Origin: Citrobacter arsenatis
GTDB taxonomy: Bacteria > Pseudomonadota > Gammaproteobacteria > Enterobacterales > Enterobacteriaceae
Reading direction: 5' to 3'
DNA: 64,000 nucleotides
NCBI RefSeq assembly: GCF_004353845.1
Contig: NZ_CP037864.1
Coordinates: 806,001-870,000 of the forward strand
How positions within the stretch are numbered: position 1 is the stretch's first letter; every line of letters begins with the position of its first letter. The position numbers and the translations under genes are program-made. Below, in pieces: positions 54,200-63,460 of the stretch. The notes under the pieces were generated by a model, which saw only the letters and a program-made list of their open reading frames with translations, was not told where the DNA came from and did not search any database.

Positions 54200-56905
54200 A
54201 TGCTAATCAAATTATTAACAAAAGTATTCGGTAGCCGTAACGAGCGTACGCTGCGTCGTATGCGCAAAGTGGTCAATGTCATCAACGCAATGGAACCGGA
54301 GATGGAAAAACTCTCCGATGATGAGCTGAAAGCGAAGACCGCTGAATTCCGCGCCCGTCTGGAAAAAGGCGCCAGCGTTGAGAGCCTGATCCCGGAAGCG
54401 TTCGCGGTAGTCCGCGAAGCGAGTAAACGCGTGTTCGGCATGCGCCACTTCGACGTTCAGCTGCTGGGCGGTATGGTGCTGAACGATCGCTGCATCGCGG
54501 AAATGCGTACCGGTGAAGGTAAAACCCTGACCGCGACGCTGCCTGCCTACCTGAACGCATTAAGCGGGAAGGGCGTACACGTGGTTACCGTGAACGACTA
54601 CCTGGCTCAGCGTGACGCCGAAAATAACCGCCCGCTGTTTGAATTTCTCGGCATGACCGTGGGTATCAACATGTCTGGCCTGCCTGCGCCAGCCAAACGT
54701 GAAGCCTACAACGCCGATATTACTTACGGCACCAACAACGAATACGGCTTTGACTACCTGCGCGACAACATGGCGTTTAGCCCGGAAGAGCGCGTTCAGC
54801 GTAAACTGCACTATGCGCTGGTCGATGAAGTTGACTCCATCCTGATCGATGAAGCGCGTACGCCGCTGATCATTTCCGGCCCGGCTGAAGACAGCTCGGA
54901 AATGTATAAAAAAGTGAACAAAATCATCCCGCACCTGATTCGTCAGGAGAAGGAAGACTCCGACACGTTCCAGGGTGAAGGCCATTTCTCCGTTGATGAG
55001 AAAGCGCGCCAGGTTAACCTGACCGAACGTGGTCTGGTACTGATTGAAGAGCTGTTGGTTAACGAAGGCATTATGGATGAGGGGGAGTCGCTGTACTCTC
55101 CAGGCAACATTATGCTGATGCACCACGTGACTGCTGCACTGCGCGCGCACGTGCTGTTTACCCGCGATGTCGACTATATCGTGAAAGACGGCGAAGTTAT
55201 CATCGTCGACGAACACACCGGTCGTACTATGCAGGGGCGTCGCTGGTCCGATGGCCTGCACCAGGCCGTGGAAGCCAAAGAAGGCGTAGATATCCAGAAC
55301 GAGAACCAGACTCTGGCATCCATTACCTTCCAGAACTACTTCCGTTTGTACGAAAAACTGGCCGGTATGACCGGGACAGCAGACACTGAAGCCTTTGAAT
55401 TCAGCTCTATCTACAAACTGGATACCGTGGTTGTTCCGACTAACCGTCCGATGATCCGTAAGGATTTACCGGATCTGGTGTACATGACCGAAGCGGAAAA
55501 AATTCAGGCGATCATTGAAGATATTAAAGAGCGTACCGCAAATGGCCAGCCGGTGCTGGTGGGGACTATCTCCATTGAAAAATCGGAAGTGGTCTCTAAC
55601 GAGCTGAACAAAGCGGGTATTAAACACAACGTTCTGAACGCCAAGTTCCACGCCAACGAAGCTGCAATCGTCGCCCAGGCAGGTTATCCGTCAGCCGTGA
55701 CTATCGCGACGAACATGGCGGGTCGTGGTACCGATATCGTGCTCGGTGGTAGCTGGCAGGCGGAAGTTGCCGAACTGGAAAACCCGACACCGGAACAAAT
55801 CGCGCAGATCAAAGCCGAGTGGCAGGTTCGCCATGACGCGGTGTTAGCTGCCGGTGGTTTACATATTATCGGTACTGAGCGTCACGAATCTCGTCGTATC
55901 GATAACCAGCTGCGTGGTCGTTCTGGTCGTCAGGGTGATGCGGGTTCTTCTCGTTTCTATCTGTCGATGGAAGATGCGCTGATGCGTATTTTTGCCTCTG
56001 ACCGCGTGTCCGGCATGATGCGTAAACTGGGTATGAAGCCTGGTGAAGCGATTGAACACCCGTGGGTAACTAAGGCGATTGCTAACGCGCAGCGTAAAGT
56101 GGAAAGCCGCAACTTCGACATTCGTAAGCAACTGTTGGAATACGATGATGTTGCCAACGACCAGCGTCGCGCAATCTACACTCAGCGTAACGAACTGCTG
56201 GACGTATCTGACGTTAGCGAAACCATCAACAGCATCCGTGAAGATGTCTTTAAAGCGACGATTGATGCCTATATTCCACCGCAGTCTCTGGAAGAAATGT
56301 GGGATATCCCAGGTCTGCAGGAACGTCTGAAAAATGACTTCGATCTGGACATGCCGATTTCAGAGTGGCTGGATAAAGAGCCTGAGCTGCACGAAGAAAC
56401 GCTGCGTGAACGTATTCTGGCAAACGCTATCGAAGTTTATCAACGTAAAGAAGAAGTTGTGGGCGCGGAAATGATGCGTCACTTCGAAAAAGGTGTGATG
56501 CTGCAAACCCTAGACTCTTTGTGGAAAGAGCACCTTGCGGCGATGGACTATCTGCGTCAGGGTATCCACCTGCGTGGTTATGCGCAAAAAGATCCGAAGC
56601 AGGAATACAAGCGTGAATCCTTCTCTATGTTTGCATCAATGCTGGAGTCACTGAAGTACGAAGTGATCAGTACCCTGAGCAAAGTTCAGGTGCGCATGCC
56701 TGAAGAAGTAGAAGCTATGGAGCAGCAGCGTCGTGAAGAAGCTGAACGTCTAGCGCAGATGCAGCAGTTGAGCCATAAAGGTGACGATTCTGCCGCGGCA
56801 GAGGAACTGGCAGCGCAAACCGGAGACCGTAAAGTGGGTCGTAACGACCCGTGTCCTTGCGGTTCCGGTAAAAAGTACAAACAGTGCCATGGCCGTCTGA
56901 GCTAA
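54200..56905 (+). CDS. secA: Preprotein translocase ATPase SecA
   Basis: A 901-residue motor, the same length as in E. coli, that drives proteins through SecYEG. NBD1 carries MRTGEGKTLTATLPAYL (Walker A) and LVDEVDSILIDEARTPLI (Walker B). The preprotein cross-linking domain, NBD2 (TNMAGRGTDIVLGG and QLRGRSGRQGD), helical scaffold and wing domains follow. The C-terminal zinc motif CPCGSGKKYKQCHG binds SecB. A small CCGCAATGCGG hairpin precedes its start, in the region controlled by SecM stalling. Confidence 0.99.
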   Translation: MLIKLLTKVFGSRNERTLRRMRKVVNVINAMEPEMEKLSDDELKAKTAEFRARLEKGASVESLIPEAFAVVREASKRVFGMRHFDVQLLGGMVLNDRCIAEMRTGEGKTLTATLPAYLNALSGKGVHVVTVNDYLAQRDAENNRPLFEFLGMTVGINMSGLPAPAKREAYNADITYGTNNEYGFDYLRDNMAFSPEERVQRKLHYALVDEVDSILIDEARTPLIISGPAEDSSEMYKKVNKIIPHLIRQEKEDSDTFQGEGHFSVDEKARQVNLTERGLVLIEELLVNEGIMDEGESLYSPGNIMLMHHVTAALRAHVLFTRDVDYIVKDGEVIIVDEHTGRTMQGRRWSDGLHQAVEAKEGVDIQNENQTLASITFQNYFRLYEKLAGMTGTADTEAFEFSSIYKLDTVVVPTNRPMIRKDLPDLVYMTEAEKIQAIIEDIKERTANGQPVLVGTISIEKSEVVSNELNKAGIKHNVLNAKFHANEAAIVAQAGYPSAVTIATNMAGRGTDIVLGGSWQAEVAELENPTPEQIAQIKAEWQVRHDAVLAAGGLHIIGTERHESRRIDNQLRGRSGRQGDAGSSRFYLSMEDALMRIFASDRVSGMMRKLGMKPGEAIEHPWVTKAIANAQRKVESRNFDIRKQLLEYDDVANDQRRAIYTQRNELLDVSDVSETINSIREDVFKATIDAYIPPQSLEEMWDIPGLQERLKNDFDLDMPISEWLDKEPELHEETLRERILANAIEVYQRKEEVVGAEMMRHFEKGVMLQTLDSLWKEHLAAMDYLRQGIHLRGYAQKDPKQEYKRESFSMFASMLESLKYEVISTLSKVQVRMPEEVEAMEQQRREEAERLAQMQQLSHKGDDSAAAEELAAQTGDRKVGRNDPCPCGSGKKYKQCHGRLS

Positions 56906-56917
56906 GAAAATAACTTA

Positions 56918-56948
56918 CTGAAAAGGCGCAGAATTCTGCGCCTTTTTT
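56918..56948 (+). terminator. secA terminator
   Basis: AAAAGGCGCAGA and TCTGCGCCTTTTTT form a long stem followed by a T-run, 12 bases after the secA stop. mutT begins right after it and in E. coli is known to be co-transcribed in part, so termination is probably incomplete. Confidence 0.85.
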
Positions 56949-56961
56949 ATGGACGATGAAG

Positions 56962-57351
56962 ATGAAAATATTGCAGATCGCCGTCGGGATTATTCGTAAC
57001 CAGCATCATGAAATTTTTATAACCCAGCGTGCGGCTGATGTCCACATGGCCAACAAGCTGGAATTCCCTGGCGGAAAAATTGAAGCGGGTGAAACGCCTG
57101 AGCAGGCGCTGATTCGCGAGTTACAGGAAGAAGTAGGCATTACGCCGACGCAAAGCTCGCTGTTCGAAAAGCTGGAGTATCAGTTTCCGGACAGACATAT
57201 CACACTGTGGTTCTGGCTGGTTGAAAGCTGGGAAGGGGAACCGTGGGGAAAAGAGGGACAACCGGCGCAGTGGATTGCGCAAGCTGCTCTGAATGCGGAA
57301 GATTTTCCGCCAGCGAATGCGCCGGTCATTGAAAAGCTGATTGCTGGCTGA
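56962..57351 (+). CDS. mutT: 8-oxo-dGTP diphosphatase MutT
   Basis: A 129-residue Nudix hydrolase that removes 8-oxo-dGTP from the nucleotide pool and prevents A:T to C:G mutation. The Nudix box GGKIEAGETPEQALIRELQEEVGI (about residues 37-59) has all catalytic residues. The start is uncertain: ATG at 56962 gives the E. coli length, and ATG at 56956 adds two residues (MKMKIL). Neither has a strong ribosome site. A long REP-type array follows. Confidence 0.96.
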   Translation: MKILQIAVGIIRNQHHEIFITQRAADVHMANKLEFPGGKIEAGETPEQALIRELQEEVGITPTQSSLFEKLEYQFPDRHITLWFWLVESWEGEPWGKEGQPAQWIAQAALNAEDFPPANAPVIEKLIAG

Positions 57352-57370
57352 TGGTGTTCTTAATTCGTTG

Positions 57371-57972
57371 TTCGTAGGCAGGATGCGGCAAATTATGGCG
57401 GGGGCGCTGCGCTTGCCCGCCCTACGTTTTAGTTCGTAGGCCGGATAAGGCAACGCCGCATCCGGCAAATTATGGCGGGGGCGCTGCGCTTGCCCGCCCA
57501 ACGTTTTAGTTCGCAGGACGGATAAGGCAACGCTGCATCCGGCAAATTATGGCGGGTGCGCTGTGCTTGCCCGCCCTACGTTCTAGTTCGCAGGCCGGAT
57601 AAGGCAACGCTGCATCCGGCAAATTATGGCGGGGGCGCTGCGCTTGCCCGCCCTGCGTTTTAGTTCGCAGGCCGGATAAGGCAACGCCGCATCCGGCAAA
57701 TTATGGCGGGGGCGCTGCGCTTGCCCGCCCTACGTTTTAGTTCGCAGGCCGGATAAGGCAACGCCGCATCCGGCAAATTATGGCGGGGGCGCTGTGCTTG
57801 CCCGCCTTGCGTTTTAGTTCGCAGGCCGGATAAGGCAACGCCGCATCCGGCAAATTATGGCGGGGGCGCTGCGCTTGCCCGCCCTGCGTTTTAGTTCGTA
57901 GGCCGGATAAGGCAACGCCGCATCCGGCAAATTATTAACGGGGCGCAATGCTTGTCCGGTCTACCGTTTTAG
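57371..57972 (+). repeat. Eight-copy tandem array of a 77-bp REP-type unit
   Basis: Units begin TTCGTAGGCC or TTCGCAGGCC at 57433, 57510, 57587, 57664, 57741 and 57818, exactly 77 bases apart, with a shortened first copy at 57371 (62 bases) and a degenerate last copy at 57895. Each holds two inverted REP arms: GGCCGGATAAGGCAACGCCG with GCATCCGGC, and GGCGGGGGCGCTGCGCTTG with CCCGCC. Copies differ at only a few positions. This is a BIME-2-like array between mutT and yacG. Confidence 0.92.
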
Positions 57973-57977
57973 CGGAA

Positions 57978-58172
57978 TTACTTCTGCTCTTCACTCCAGT
58001 CATCGCTTTCCGACAAGTCGCCAGAGCTTGGGATACGTTTTTCTTCTGCAGCCCACTCACCGAGATCGATTAACTGACAGCGCTTGCTGCAGAATGGACG
58101 AAACGGGCTGACTTCAGACCATTCCACGGATTTGCCGCAGGTTGGGCAGTTGACGATAGTTTGTTCAGACAT
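57978..58172 (-). CDS. yacG: DNA gyrase inhibitor YacG
   Basis: A 64-residue zinc protein (E. coli 65) that binds GyrB and can inhibit gyrase. The four zinc cysteines are in NCPTCGKS and FCSKRCQ. An acidic C-terminal tail (SESDDWSEEQK) follows. It is the last gene of the coaE-zapD-yacG set, nine bases after zapD. It sits beside the 77-bp array; REP sequences are reported gyrase-binding sites, but any link is speculative. Confidence 0.96.
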   Translation of the reverse strand: MSEQTIVNCPTCGKSVEWSEVSPFRPFCSKRCQLIDLGEWAAEEKRIPSSGDLSESDDWSEEQK

Positions 58173-58181
58173 GTTGACTCC

Positions 58182-58925
58182 TTAACAGCACGCCAGATCA
58201 AAATCGAGACGCTCAGGCACCTGGCCATTCTCGCTATCCAGCGGCATAAAGCGAATGGCAAAACGACTCTTATGGCCAGAGATTTGCGGATAAAGCTGCG
58301 AATCAAGCGGCAGCTGCAAGCGCAGTAGATCTGCATCTTCGCCGTTGTCCTGGTAAAAGCCATTCAGGCTGGTTTGCTTGCGGAACGGCGCAGAGTTACG
58401 AATCAAATCCAGCACCAGCGACAGCGCCTGATTGAGAGGATTCAGGCTGGCAAGCCAGGTTTCAACCTGCGTGTCGCGATGCGGCTGCGCCAGGTGTAGC
58501 CAAATATGCAGGGTCGGCAAATCGAAGCTGCAGCACCCGCCAGGAATGCTTAAACGTTGACGCACGAGACCAATCAGACGATCTTCGCGTAGTGTCTGTC
58601 CAATACGCGGGGCCGAAATCAGAATGTTGCCCGCGCTTTTTAACTGCTGGCGCAATGCGTCGATCCTGCTTTGATCGACGCCGGGAACTTCAATCCAGGC
58701 CTGAAGTTTTCGCTGCTGTCTTTCCAGCTCTTTGAGGAGTTCGGTGCGGACTTCGCCACGTTCAAATACATCCAGTAAGTCTCCGATATTACGGAAAAAA
58801 TGCAGTGCGCCTGCATGGTCCGCAATGGGTAAGTTAACGGAAAGCTGTTGGATTAAAAACTCAATGCGCAGCCATGTACGCATCTTCTCATTGAGAGGGT
58901 GTTCAAAAAGGACCTGGGTGTGCAT
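58182..58925 (-). CDS. zapD: ZapD, FtsZ-ring bundling protein
   Basis: A 247-residue cytoplasmic protein that cross-links FtsZ filaments by binding the FtsZ C-terminal peptide. The start is MHTQVLFEHPLNEKMRTWLR (58925), as in E. coli (MQTQVLF). A frame extended upstream would overlap coaE. It is an alpha-helical/beta fold with no membrane segment. The ATG shares a base with the coaE stop (TAATG), which suggests translational coupling. Confidence 0.97.
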   Translation of the reverse strand: MHTQVLFEHPLNEKMRTWLRIEFLIQQLSVNLPIADHAGALHFFRNIGDLLDVFERGEVRTELLKELERQQRKLQAWIEVPGVDQSRIDALRQQLKSAGNILISAPRIGQTLREDRLIGLVRQRLSIPGGCCSFDLPTLHIWLHLAQPHRDTQVETWLASLNPLNQALSLVLDLIRNSAPFRKQTSLNGFYQDNGEDADLLRLQLPLDSQLYPQISGHKSRFAIRFMPLDSENGQVPERLDFDLACC

Positions 58926-59545
58926 TACGGTTTTTCCTGTGAGACAAACTGCAACGCGCATTGCAAATAGAGCGCGTGCAGGCGGGCGACATCCGAGGCG
59001 ATGGCTTCCGGTGCGCCATTATTATCAATAACATCGTCTGCCACGGCCAGACGCGCTTCACGCGTTGCCTGGGCAGCAAGAATTTGTTCAACATGCTCAC
59101 GCGTGACGTCATCACGCTGCATAGTGCGTCTGAGCTGTGTCTCGGGGGTAACATCCACCACGAGTACACGGTTGGCTTTTTTATACAGCGAATTCTCTAC
59201 CAGCAAAGGTACAACCCACAACAGATAAGGTGAAGTCGCTTGCTGAAACTGGCGCTGCGTTTCCTGCTGAATAAGCGGGTGGAGCAAGGCATTTAGCCAG
59301 CGTTTCTCCTCAGGATCGGAAAAAATACGTTCGCGTAAAATGCGCCGCTGCAACGATCCGTCCGCGGCTACAACGTCGGAACCAAAGTGTTCTTCGATCG
59401 CCTTAAGGGCAGGTGTGCCGGGCTCAACCACCTGGCGCGCAATAATATCTGCATCAATGACGTTTATTCCGAGGTCAGCGAATGCATTTGCAACGGTACT
59501 TTTACCACTGCCAATGCCGCCGGTTAAGGCTACCGTATACCTCAT
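58925..59545 (-). CDS. coaE: Dephospho-CoA kinase
   Basis: A 206-residue P-loop kinase that phosphorylates dephospho-CoA, the last step of coenzyme A synthesis. Walker A is GGIGSGKSTVANAF near the N-terminus. The LID and CoA-binding segments (VVPLLVENSLYKKANRVLVVD) follow. It is the first gene of the coaE-zapD-yacG operon and lies divergent from guaC. Confidence 0.98.
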   Translation of the reverse strand: MRYTVALTGGIGSGKSTVANAFADLGINVIDADIIARQVVEPGTPALKAIEEHFGSDVVAADGSLQRRILRERIFSDPEEKRWLNALLHPLIQQETQRQFQQATSPYLLWVVPLLVENSLYKKANRVLVVDVTPETQLRRTMQRDDVTREHVEQILAAQATREARLAVADDVIDNNGAPEAIASDVARLHALYLQCALQFVSQEKP

Positions 59546-59686
59546 AGATGCAGATCCTGGAGTTTAAGTTTGATTATCAAACAGTTAAAAGTTAAGCGTG
59601 CGAAGGCGAGGCTGCTGCAGGATTAACCTACTATTCGCCAGGTAAATTTATGGGATTGTAGCGTAAAAAAAGAGAATTTCGCAGTC

Positions 59687-59714
59687 TTGCGCGGCATTGA
59701 TTAGTGCGTATGAT
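59687..59714 (+). promoter_or_regulatory. Predicted guaC promoter
   Basis: TTGCGC (59687-59692) and TATGAT (59709-59714), 16 bases apart, lie about 57 bases upstream of guaC in the coaE-guaC divergent region. Confidence 0.65.
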
Positions 59715-59770
59715 AGCGTCACTGGAGTTGTGAGTTTCGATTTTTCGCCATTAACCCCAGGAATCCGCAC

Positions 59771-60814
59771 ATGCGTATCGAAGAAGATCTGAAGTTAGGT
59801 TTCAAAGACGTTCTTATCCGCCCTAAACGTTCTACTCTCAAAAGCCGTTCCGATGTTGAGCTGGAACGTCAATTTACCTTCAAGCATTCAGGTCAGACCT
59901 GGTCCGGCGTACCTATTATTGCCGCGAACATGGACACTGTCGGGACGTTTGCCATGGCAACGGCGCTGGCATCCTTCGACATCCTGACCGCTGTGCACAA
60001 GCACTATTCTGTTGAAGACTGGGCTGCCTTTATCGCAGACAGTTCTGCTGATGTGCTCAAACACGTAATGGTTTCAACCGGCACCTCTGATGCAGATTTC
60101 GAAAAAACCAAACAGATTCTGGCGCTTAACCCGGCGCTGAACTTTATCTGCATTGATGTGGCAAATGGCTACTCGGAGCATTTTGTTCAGTTTGTGTCGA
60201 AAGCGCGTGAAGCATGGCCGACCAAAACAATTTGTGCGGGGAATGTGGTCACCGGCGAAATGTGTGAAGAGCTGGTCCTTTCCGGCGCGGACATTGTTAA
60301 AGTCGGCATTGGCCCGGGTTCTGTATGTACCACGCGTGTAAAAACCGGCGTTGGCTATCCGCAGCTTTCTGCGGTTATTGAATGTGCCGATGCAGCTCAC
60401 GGCCTGGGCGGCATGATTGTCAGCGATGGTGGCTGCACAATGCCGGGCGACGTGGCAAAAGCGTTCGGCGGCGGTGCTGACTTCGTGATGCTCGGCGGCA
60501 TGCTGGCCGGTCATGAAGAAAGCGGCGGCAAAATTGTTGAAGAGAACGGCGAGAAATTCATGCTGTTCTACGGAATGAGCTCTGAATCAGCCATGACGCG
60601 TCACGTTGGTGGTGTTGCACAATACCGCGCTGCTGAAGGTAAAACCGTGAAGCTGCCTCTACGCGGCCCGGTTGATAATACCGCTCGCGATATTCTTGGC
60701 GGCCTGCGTTCTGCCTGTACCTACGTCGGTGCATCTCGTCTGAAAGAACTGACCAAACGTACTACGTTTATTCGTGTGCAGGAACAAGAAAACCGCGTTT
60801 TCAATAGCCTGTAA
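59771..60814 (+). CDS. guaC: GMP reductase
   Basis: A 347-residue NADPH-dependent enzyme that deaminates GMP to IMP, balancing purine pools. It has an IMPDH/GMPR TIM barrel with the catalytic cysteine in GIGPGSVCTTRVKTGVGYPQ and the phosphate loop GGCTMPGDVAKAFGGGADFVMLGGM. It lacks the CBS domains of IMP dehydrogenase. It is transcribed alone and is followed by a REP-like hairpin. Confidence 0.98.
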   Translation: MRIEEDLKLGFKDVLIRPKRSTLKSRSDVELERQFTFKHSGQTWSGVPIIAANMDTVGTFAMATALASFDILTAVHKHYSVEDWAAFIADSSADVLKHVMVSTGTSDADFEKTKQILALNPALNFICIDVANGYSEHFVQFVSKAREAWPTKTICAGNVVTGEMCEELVLSGADIVKVGIGPGSVCTTRVKTGVGYPQLSAVIECADAAHGLGGMIVSDGGCTMPGDVAKAFGGGADFVMLGGMLAGHEESGGKIVEENGEKFMLFYGMSSESAMTRHVGGVAQYRAAEGKTVKLPLRGPVDNTARDILGGLRSACTYVGASRLKELTKRTTFIRVQEQENRVFNSL

Positions 60815-60833
60815 TAACAGGTAGTTCTGTGAA

Positions 60834-60869
60834 ATGCCTGATGGTGTGTTACGCCGCCATCCGGCATTT
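60834..60869. repeat. Single REP-like hairpin after guaC
   Basis: ATGCCTGATGGTGTGTTACGC with GCCATCCGGCAT forms a degenerate REP palindrome between the convergent guaC and hofC genes. Confidence 0.7.
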
Positions 60870-60873
60870 GAAT

Positions 60874-62076
60874 CTATCCCACCCCGCTCATTGCATCTCC
60901 CAAATGGAAAATCGGCAAATACATTGCGACGACCAGCGTACCGATGATAAGCCCCGTAATGATGAGCAACGCAGGCTCAAGTAGCGCAGCCAGATTCTCC
61001 GCCTGAGACAACGTTTTTTCGCTGTGATGATGCGCGAGATTACGCAGCATTGTATCCAGTGAGCCAGAAGCTTCTCCGGTTCTGACCAACTGTATGCACA
61101 ATGGGCTGAATTCACCGCAATTTTTAAGCGCTAACCAGACCGGTTTTCCGGCGCTAATGTCGTGATGTACCTGCGCTAAGCGTTGCGACCAGAAAGGATT
61201 GGCTAATGTTTCAGTGACGCTCTCAAGACCTTGCAGAAAAGGAATACCTGCATTTTGTGTTAAGGCCAGAACGGTGAAGATCTGCGTGAGTTTTTGTCCT
61301 CTCACCATCGGCCCTATAACCGGGAGACTGAGCAGGAATGTCTGGCGCATAATGAGCCAGTACGGTTTCTGCTTTATCAGGTGATATGCCGCAACCGCTA
61401 CCAGGTTGAATGCTACTGCCAACCCTCCCCATTGACCGCTAAAGTGCGCGATGGCAATAATCCACTGAGTGAGCAACGGTAGCGGGGTGTTGAACGTCCG
61501 GTAAATGGCGGCAAACTCAGGGAGTACAAACTGCAGCATTGCAAATACCACCATTACCGCCATCGTGATGATGATTATCGGGTAGCGTAGGGCCTTTTTA
61601 ACTTTATCAGCGAGTTGCTGTTGATTCTTCTGCTGACGGGCAAGTTCAAAACAGCAATCTTCCAGCTTACCCGTAAGCTCTCCGGTACGGATCATTGCCT
61701 GATAAAGAGGCGGAAAAACGTGTTGCCATTGCGACAGGGAAGTAGAAAGAGAAATGCCCTGCTCCATATCGTACGCCAGTGTGCGCAGTAGCGCCTGCCA
61801 CTGGCTGCTCGGGTGCTGTTCGGCAAGCAAGGCTAAACCTGCCGAGAGTGTAAGCCCTGCTTTCAACAACGTCGCCAGTTGATGTATGGTTTCGGCGCTT
61901 CTTTCGCGGCTCCAGTGTGAGGCTTTGACGCGCATGCGGTTAATACGTAGTGGCGTAATACGGCGTTGCTCAAGAGCAAGCATCAATGAGGGGCGGGTAT
62001 CGGCCCACAGTACGCCTTCCAGTAGGTTCCCTTCGTTGCTAATACCTTGCCAGCGCCAAAGCTGTTTAGCTGACAT
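60874..62076 (-). CDS. hofC: Type IV pilus inner-membrane platform protein HofC
   Basis: A 400-residue PilC/GspF-family membrane protein (E. coli 400). Two T2SF domains (about 65-190 and 270-390) with HQLATLLKAGLTLSAGLALLAEQ and QIFTVLALTQNAGIPFLQGLESV flank membrane segments, and the end is IIGTLVVAMYLPIFHLGDAMSG. It anchors the pilus assembly ATPase HofB. The ATG at 62076 matches the homologue; a TTG at 62088 is possible. The start overlaps the hofB stop by 11 bases. Confidence 0.95.
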   Translation of the reverse strand: MSAKQLWRWQGISNEGNLLEGVLWADTRPSLMLALEQRRITPLRINRMRVKASHWSRERSAETIHQLATLLKAGLTLSAGLALLAEQHPSSQWQALLRTLAYDMEQGISLSTSLSQWQHVFPPLYQAMIRTGELTGKLEDCCFELARQQKNQQQLADKVKKALRYPIIIITMAVMVVFAMLQFVLPEFAAIYRTFNTPLPLLTQWIIAIAHFSGQWGGLAVAFNLVAVAAYHLIKQKPYWLIMRQTFLLSLPVIGPMVRGQKLTQIFTVLALTQNAGIPFLQGLESVTETLANPFWSQRLAQVHHDISAGKPVWLALKNCGEFSPLCIQLVRTGEASGSLDTMLRNLAHHHSEKTLSQAENLAALLEPALLIITGLIIGTLVVAMYLPIFHLGDAMSGVG

Positions 62077-63451
62077 GGGGAATGCCAAGTACGCGAATCA
62101 GCTCTTCAAATGTCGTTAGCCCTTGTTCAACGGCCCGGCAACCAGTTTCGAAAAGCGTGCTCATCCCCAATTGCTTTGCATCTGACTCCACTTCTTCTGC
62201 GGACGTACCGTTGGCGATGCTCTGGCGCAATGCAGGCGTAACGGGGAGAACTTCAAACAATGCCATACGGCCATAAAATCCGTGATAGCAATGTTGGCAG
62301 CCAGGGGCATGCCAATGTGGCAGTGGCGTAGGCCAGGCAGCTTTCGGGAGCGCGATCGGCGTTTCCAGACGTTGTCGGCAATGAGGACACAATTTTCTCA
62401 CCAACCGCTGCGCAATGACCAGCGTTAGCGCGGAAGCAATCATCCAGCGTGCGACCCCCATTTGCTGCAGGCGTATCAGCGTTTCAGTGGTGGAATTGGT
62501 ATGCAGTGTTGATAGCACCAGATGACCGGTTTGCGCGGCTTTTAGCGCTATTTCAGCCGTTTCGCCATCGCGGATTTCACCCACCATGATAATGTCGGGA
62601 TCCTGGCGCAGCAGAGCACGTAATACGCCCTGAAAAGTGAGACCGGCGCGTGGGTGAATTTGCGTCTGATTCAGACCCGCAATGGGGATTTCTACCGGGT
62701 CTTCCACGCTGCAGAGGTTCACTTCCGGGGTGTTTCGGGTTTGCAACGCACTGTACAGCGTGACCGTTTTACCGCTCCCTGTCGGCCCAGTGACCAGAAT
62801 CAGCCCCTGAGGCTGCTGTAACGCTTGTGAAAATGCGGCCAGTTGTGCGTCCTGCATTCCCAGTGCGGTAATTTCCAGCGTTTGATCGACTTGATGAAGT
62901 AGCCGCAGCACCACTTTTTCACCGAAGCGACAAGGCAGGGTGGCGATGCGAAATGAGATCGGTTCTCCTGAAATCTCAACGATGAATTGTCCGTCTTGCG
63001 CAAGCCGATGCTCGGCAATATCCAGGCTGCCTAATACCTTTAGTCTTGCAGTGACGGCGATACCCATCTCGGTCGTGACTTCCGGTAAAGCATGCAGTAC
63101 GCCATCCACACGTAATCTGATCCGATAGTGATTTTCCGCTGGCTCAAAATGGATATCAGAAGCCCGTTGTGCCAGAGCGGATTGAAACGTCTGATTCAGC
63201 AAGTCTGCTGCGCTGGCACTGCTTTTTGTGACCACTGCCGGGAGCATTTTCTGCGGCACATGCGTGTGGCCTTCCATTTGCTGACGCGTCCAGCAAACAA
63301 TGTCGATACGTCGGGTGGTGGCAAAATGCAGTGCGTCCAGCAGTTCGTGGGACGGGGCGTCCACGACGGCGATGTGCACCACTTCATTGTCTGCATCCAG
63401 TAATATTCCCTGGTAACGTTGGCACAGCGCTGTAAGTTGGGTGGTATTCAT
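62066..63451 (-). CDS. hofB: Type IV pilus assembly ATPase HofB
   Basis: A 461-residue PilB/GspE-family hexameric ATPase that powers pilin polymerisation. Walker A GPTGSGKTVTLYSAL, the Asp box SVEDPVEIPIAG, Walker B ILRQDPDIIMVGEIRDGETAE and the His box TLHTNSTTETLIRL are present. A zinc-binding tetracysteine (CPHCRQ and CQHC) sits in the C-terminal domain. It lies nine bases after ppdD, in the order ppdD-hofB-hofC found in E. coli. Confidence 0.96.
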   Translation of the reverse strand: MNTTQLTALCQRYQGILLDADNEVVHIAVVDAPSHELLDALHFATTRRIDIVCWTRQQMEGHTHVPQKMLPAVVTKSSASAADLLNQTFQSALAQRASDIHFEPAENHYRIRLRVDGVLHALPEVTTEMGIAVTARLKVLGSLDIAEHRLAQDGQFIVEISGEPISFRIATLPCRFGEKVVLRLLHQVDQTLEITALGMQDAQLAAFSQALQQPQGLILVTGPTGSGKTVTLYSALQTRNTPEVNLCSVEDPVEIPIAGLNQTQIHPRAGLTFQGVLRALLRQDPDIIMVGEIRDGETAEIALKAAQTGHLVLSTLHTNSTTETLIRLQQMGVARWMIASALTLVIAQRLVRKLCPHCRQRLETPIALPKAAWPTPLPHWHAPGCQHCYHGFYGRMALFEVLPVTPALRQSIANGTSAEEVESDAKQLGMSTLFETGCRAVEQGLTTFEELIRVLGIPHVS

Positions 63452-63460
63452 CTCTTTTCC

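Noticed and set aside
54560..55261. 233-codon antisense frame over secA
   Set aside because: A shadow of secA; no start signals.
57371..57972. CRISPR array
   Set aside because: The 77-bp units are contiguous with no unique spacers, each is a pair of REP palindromes, and no cas gene is near.
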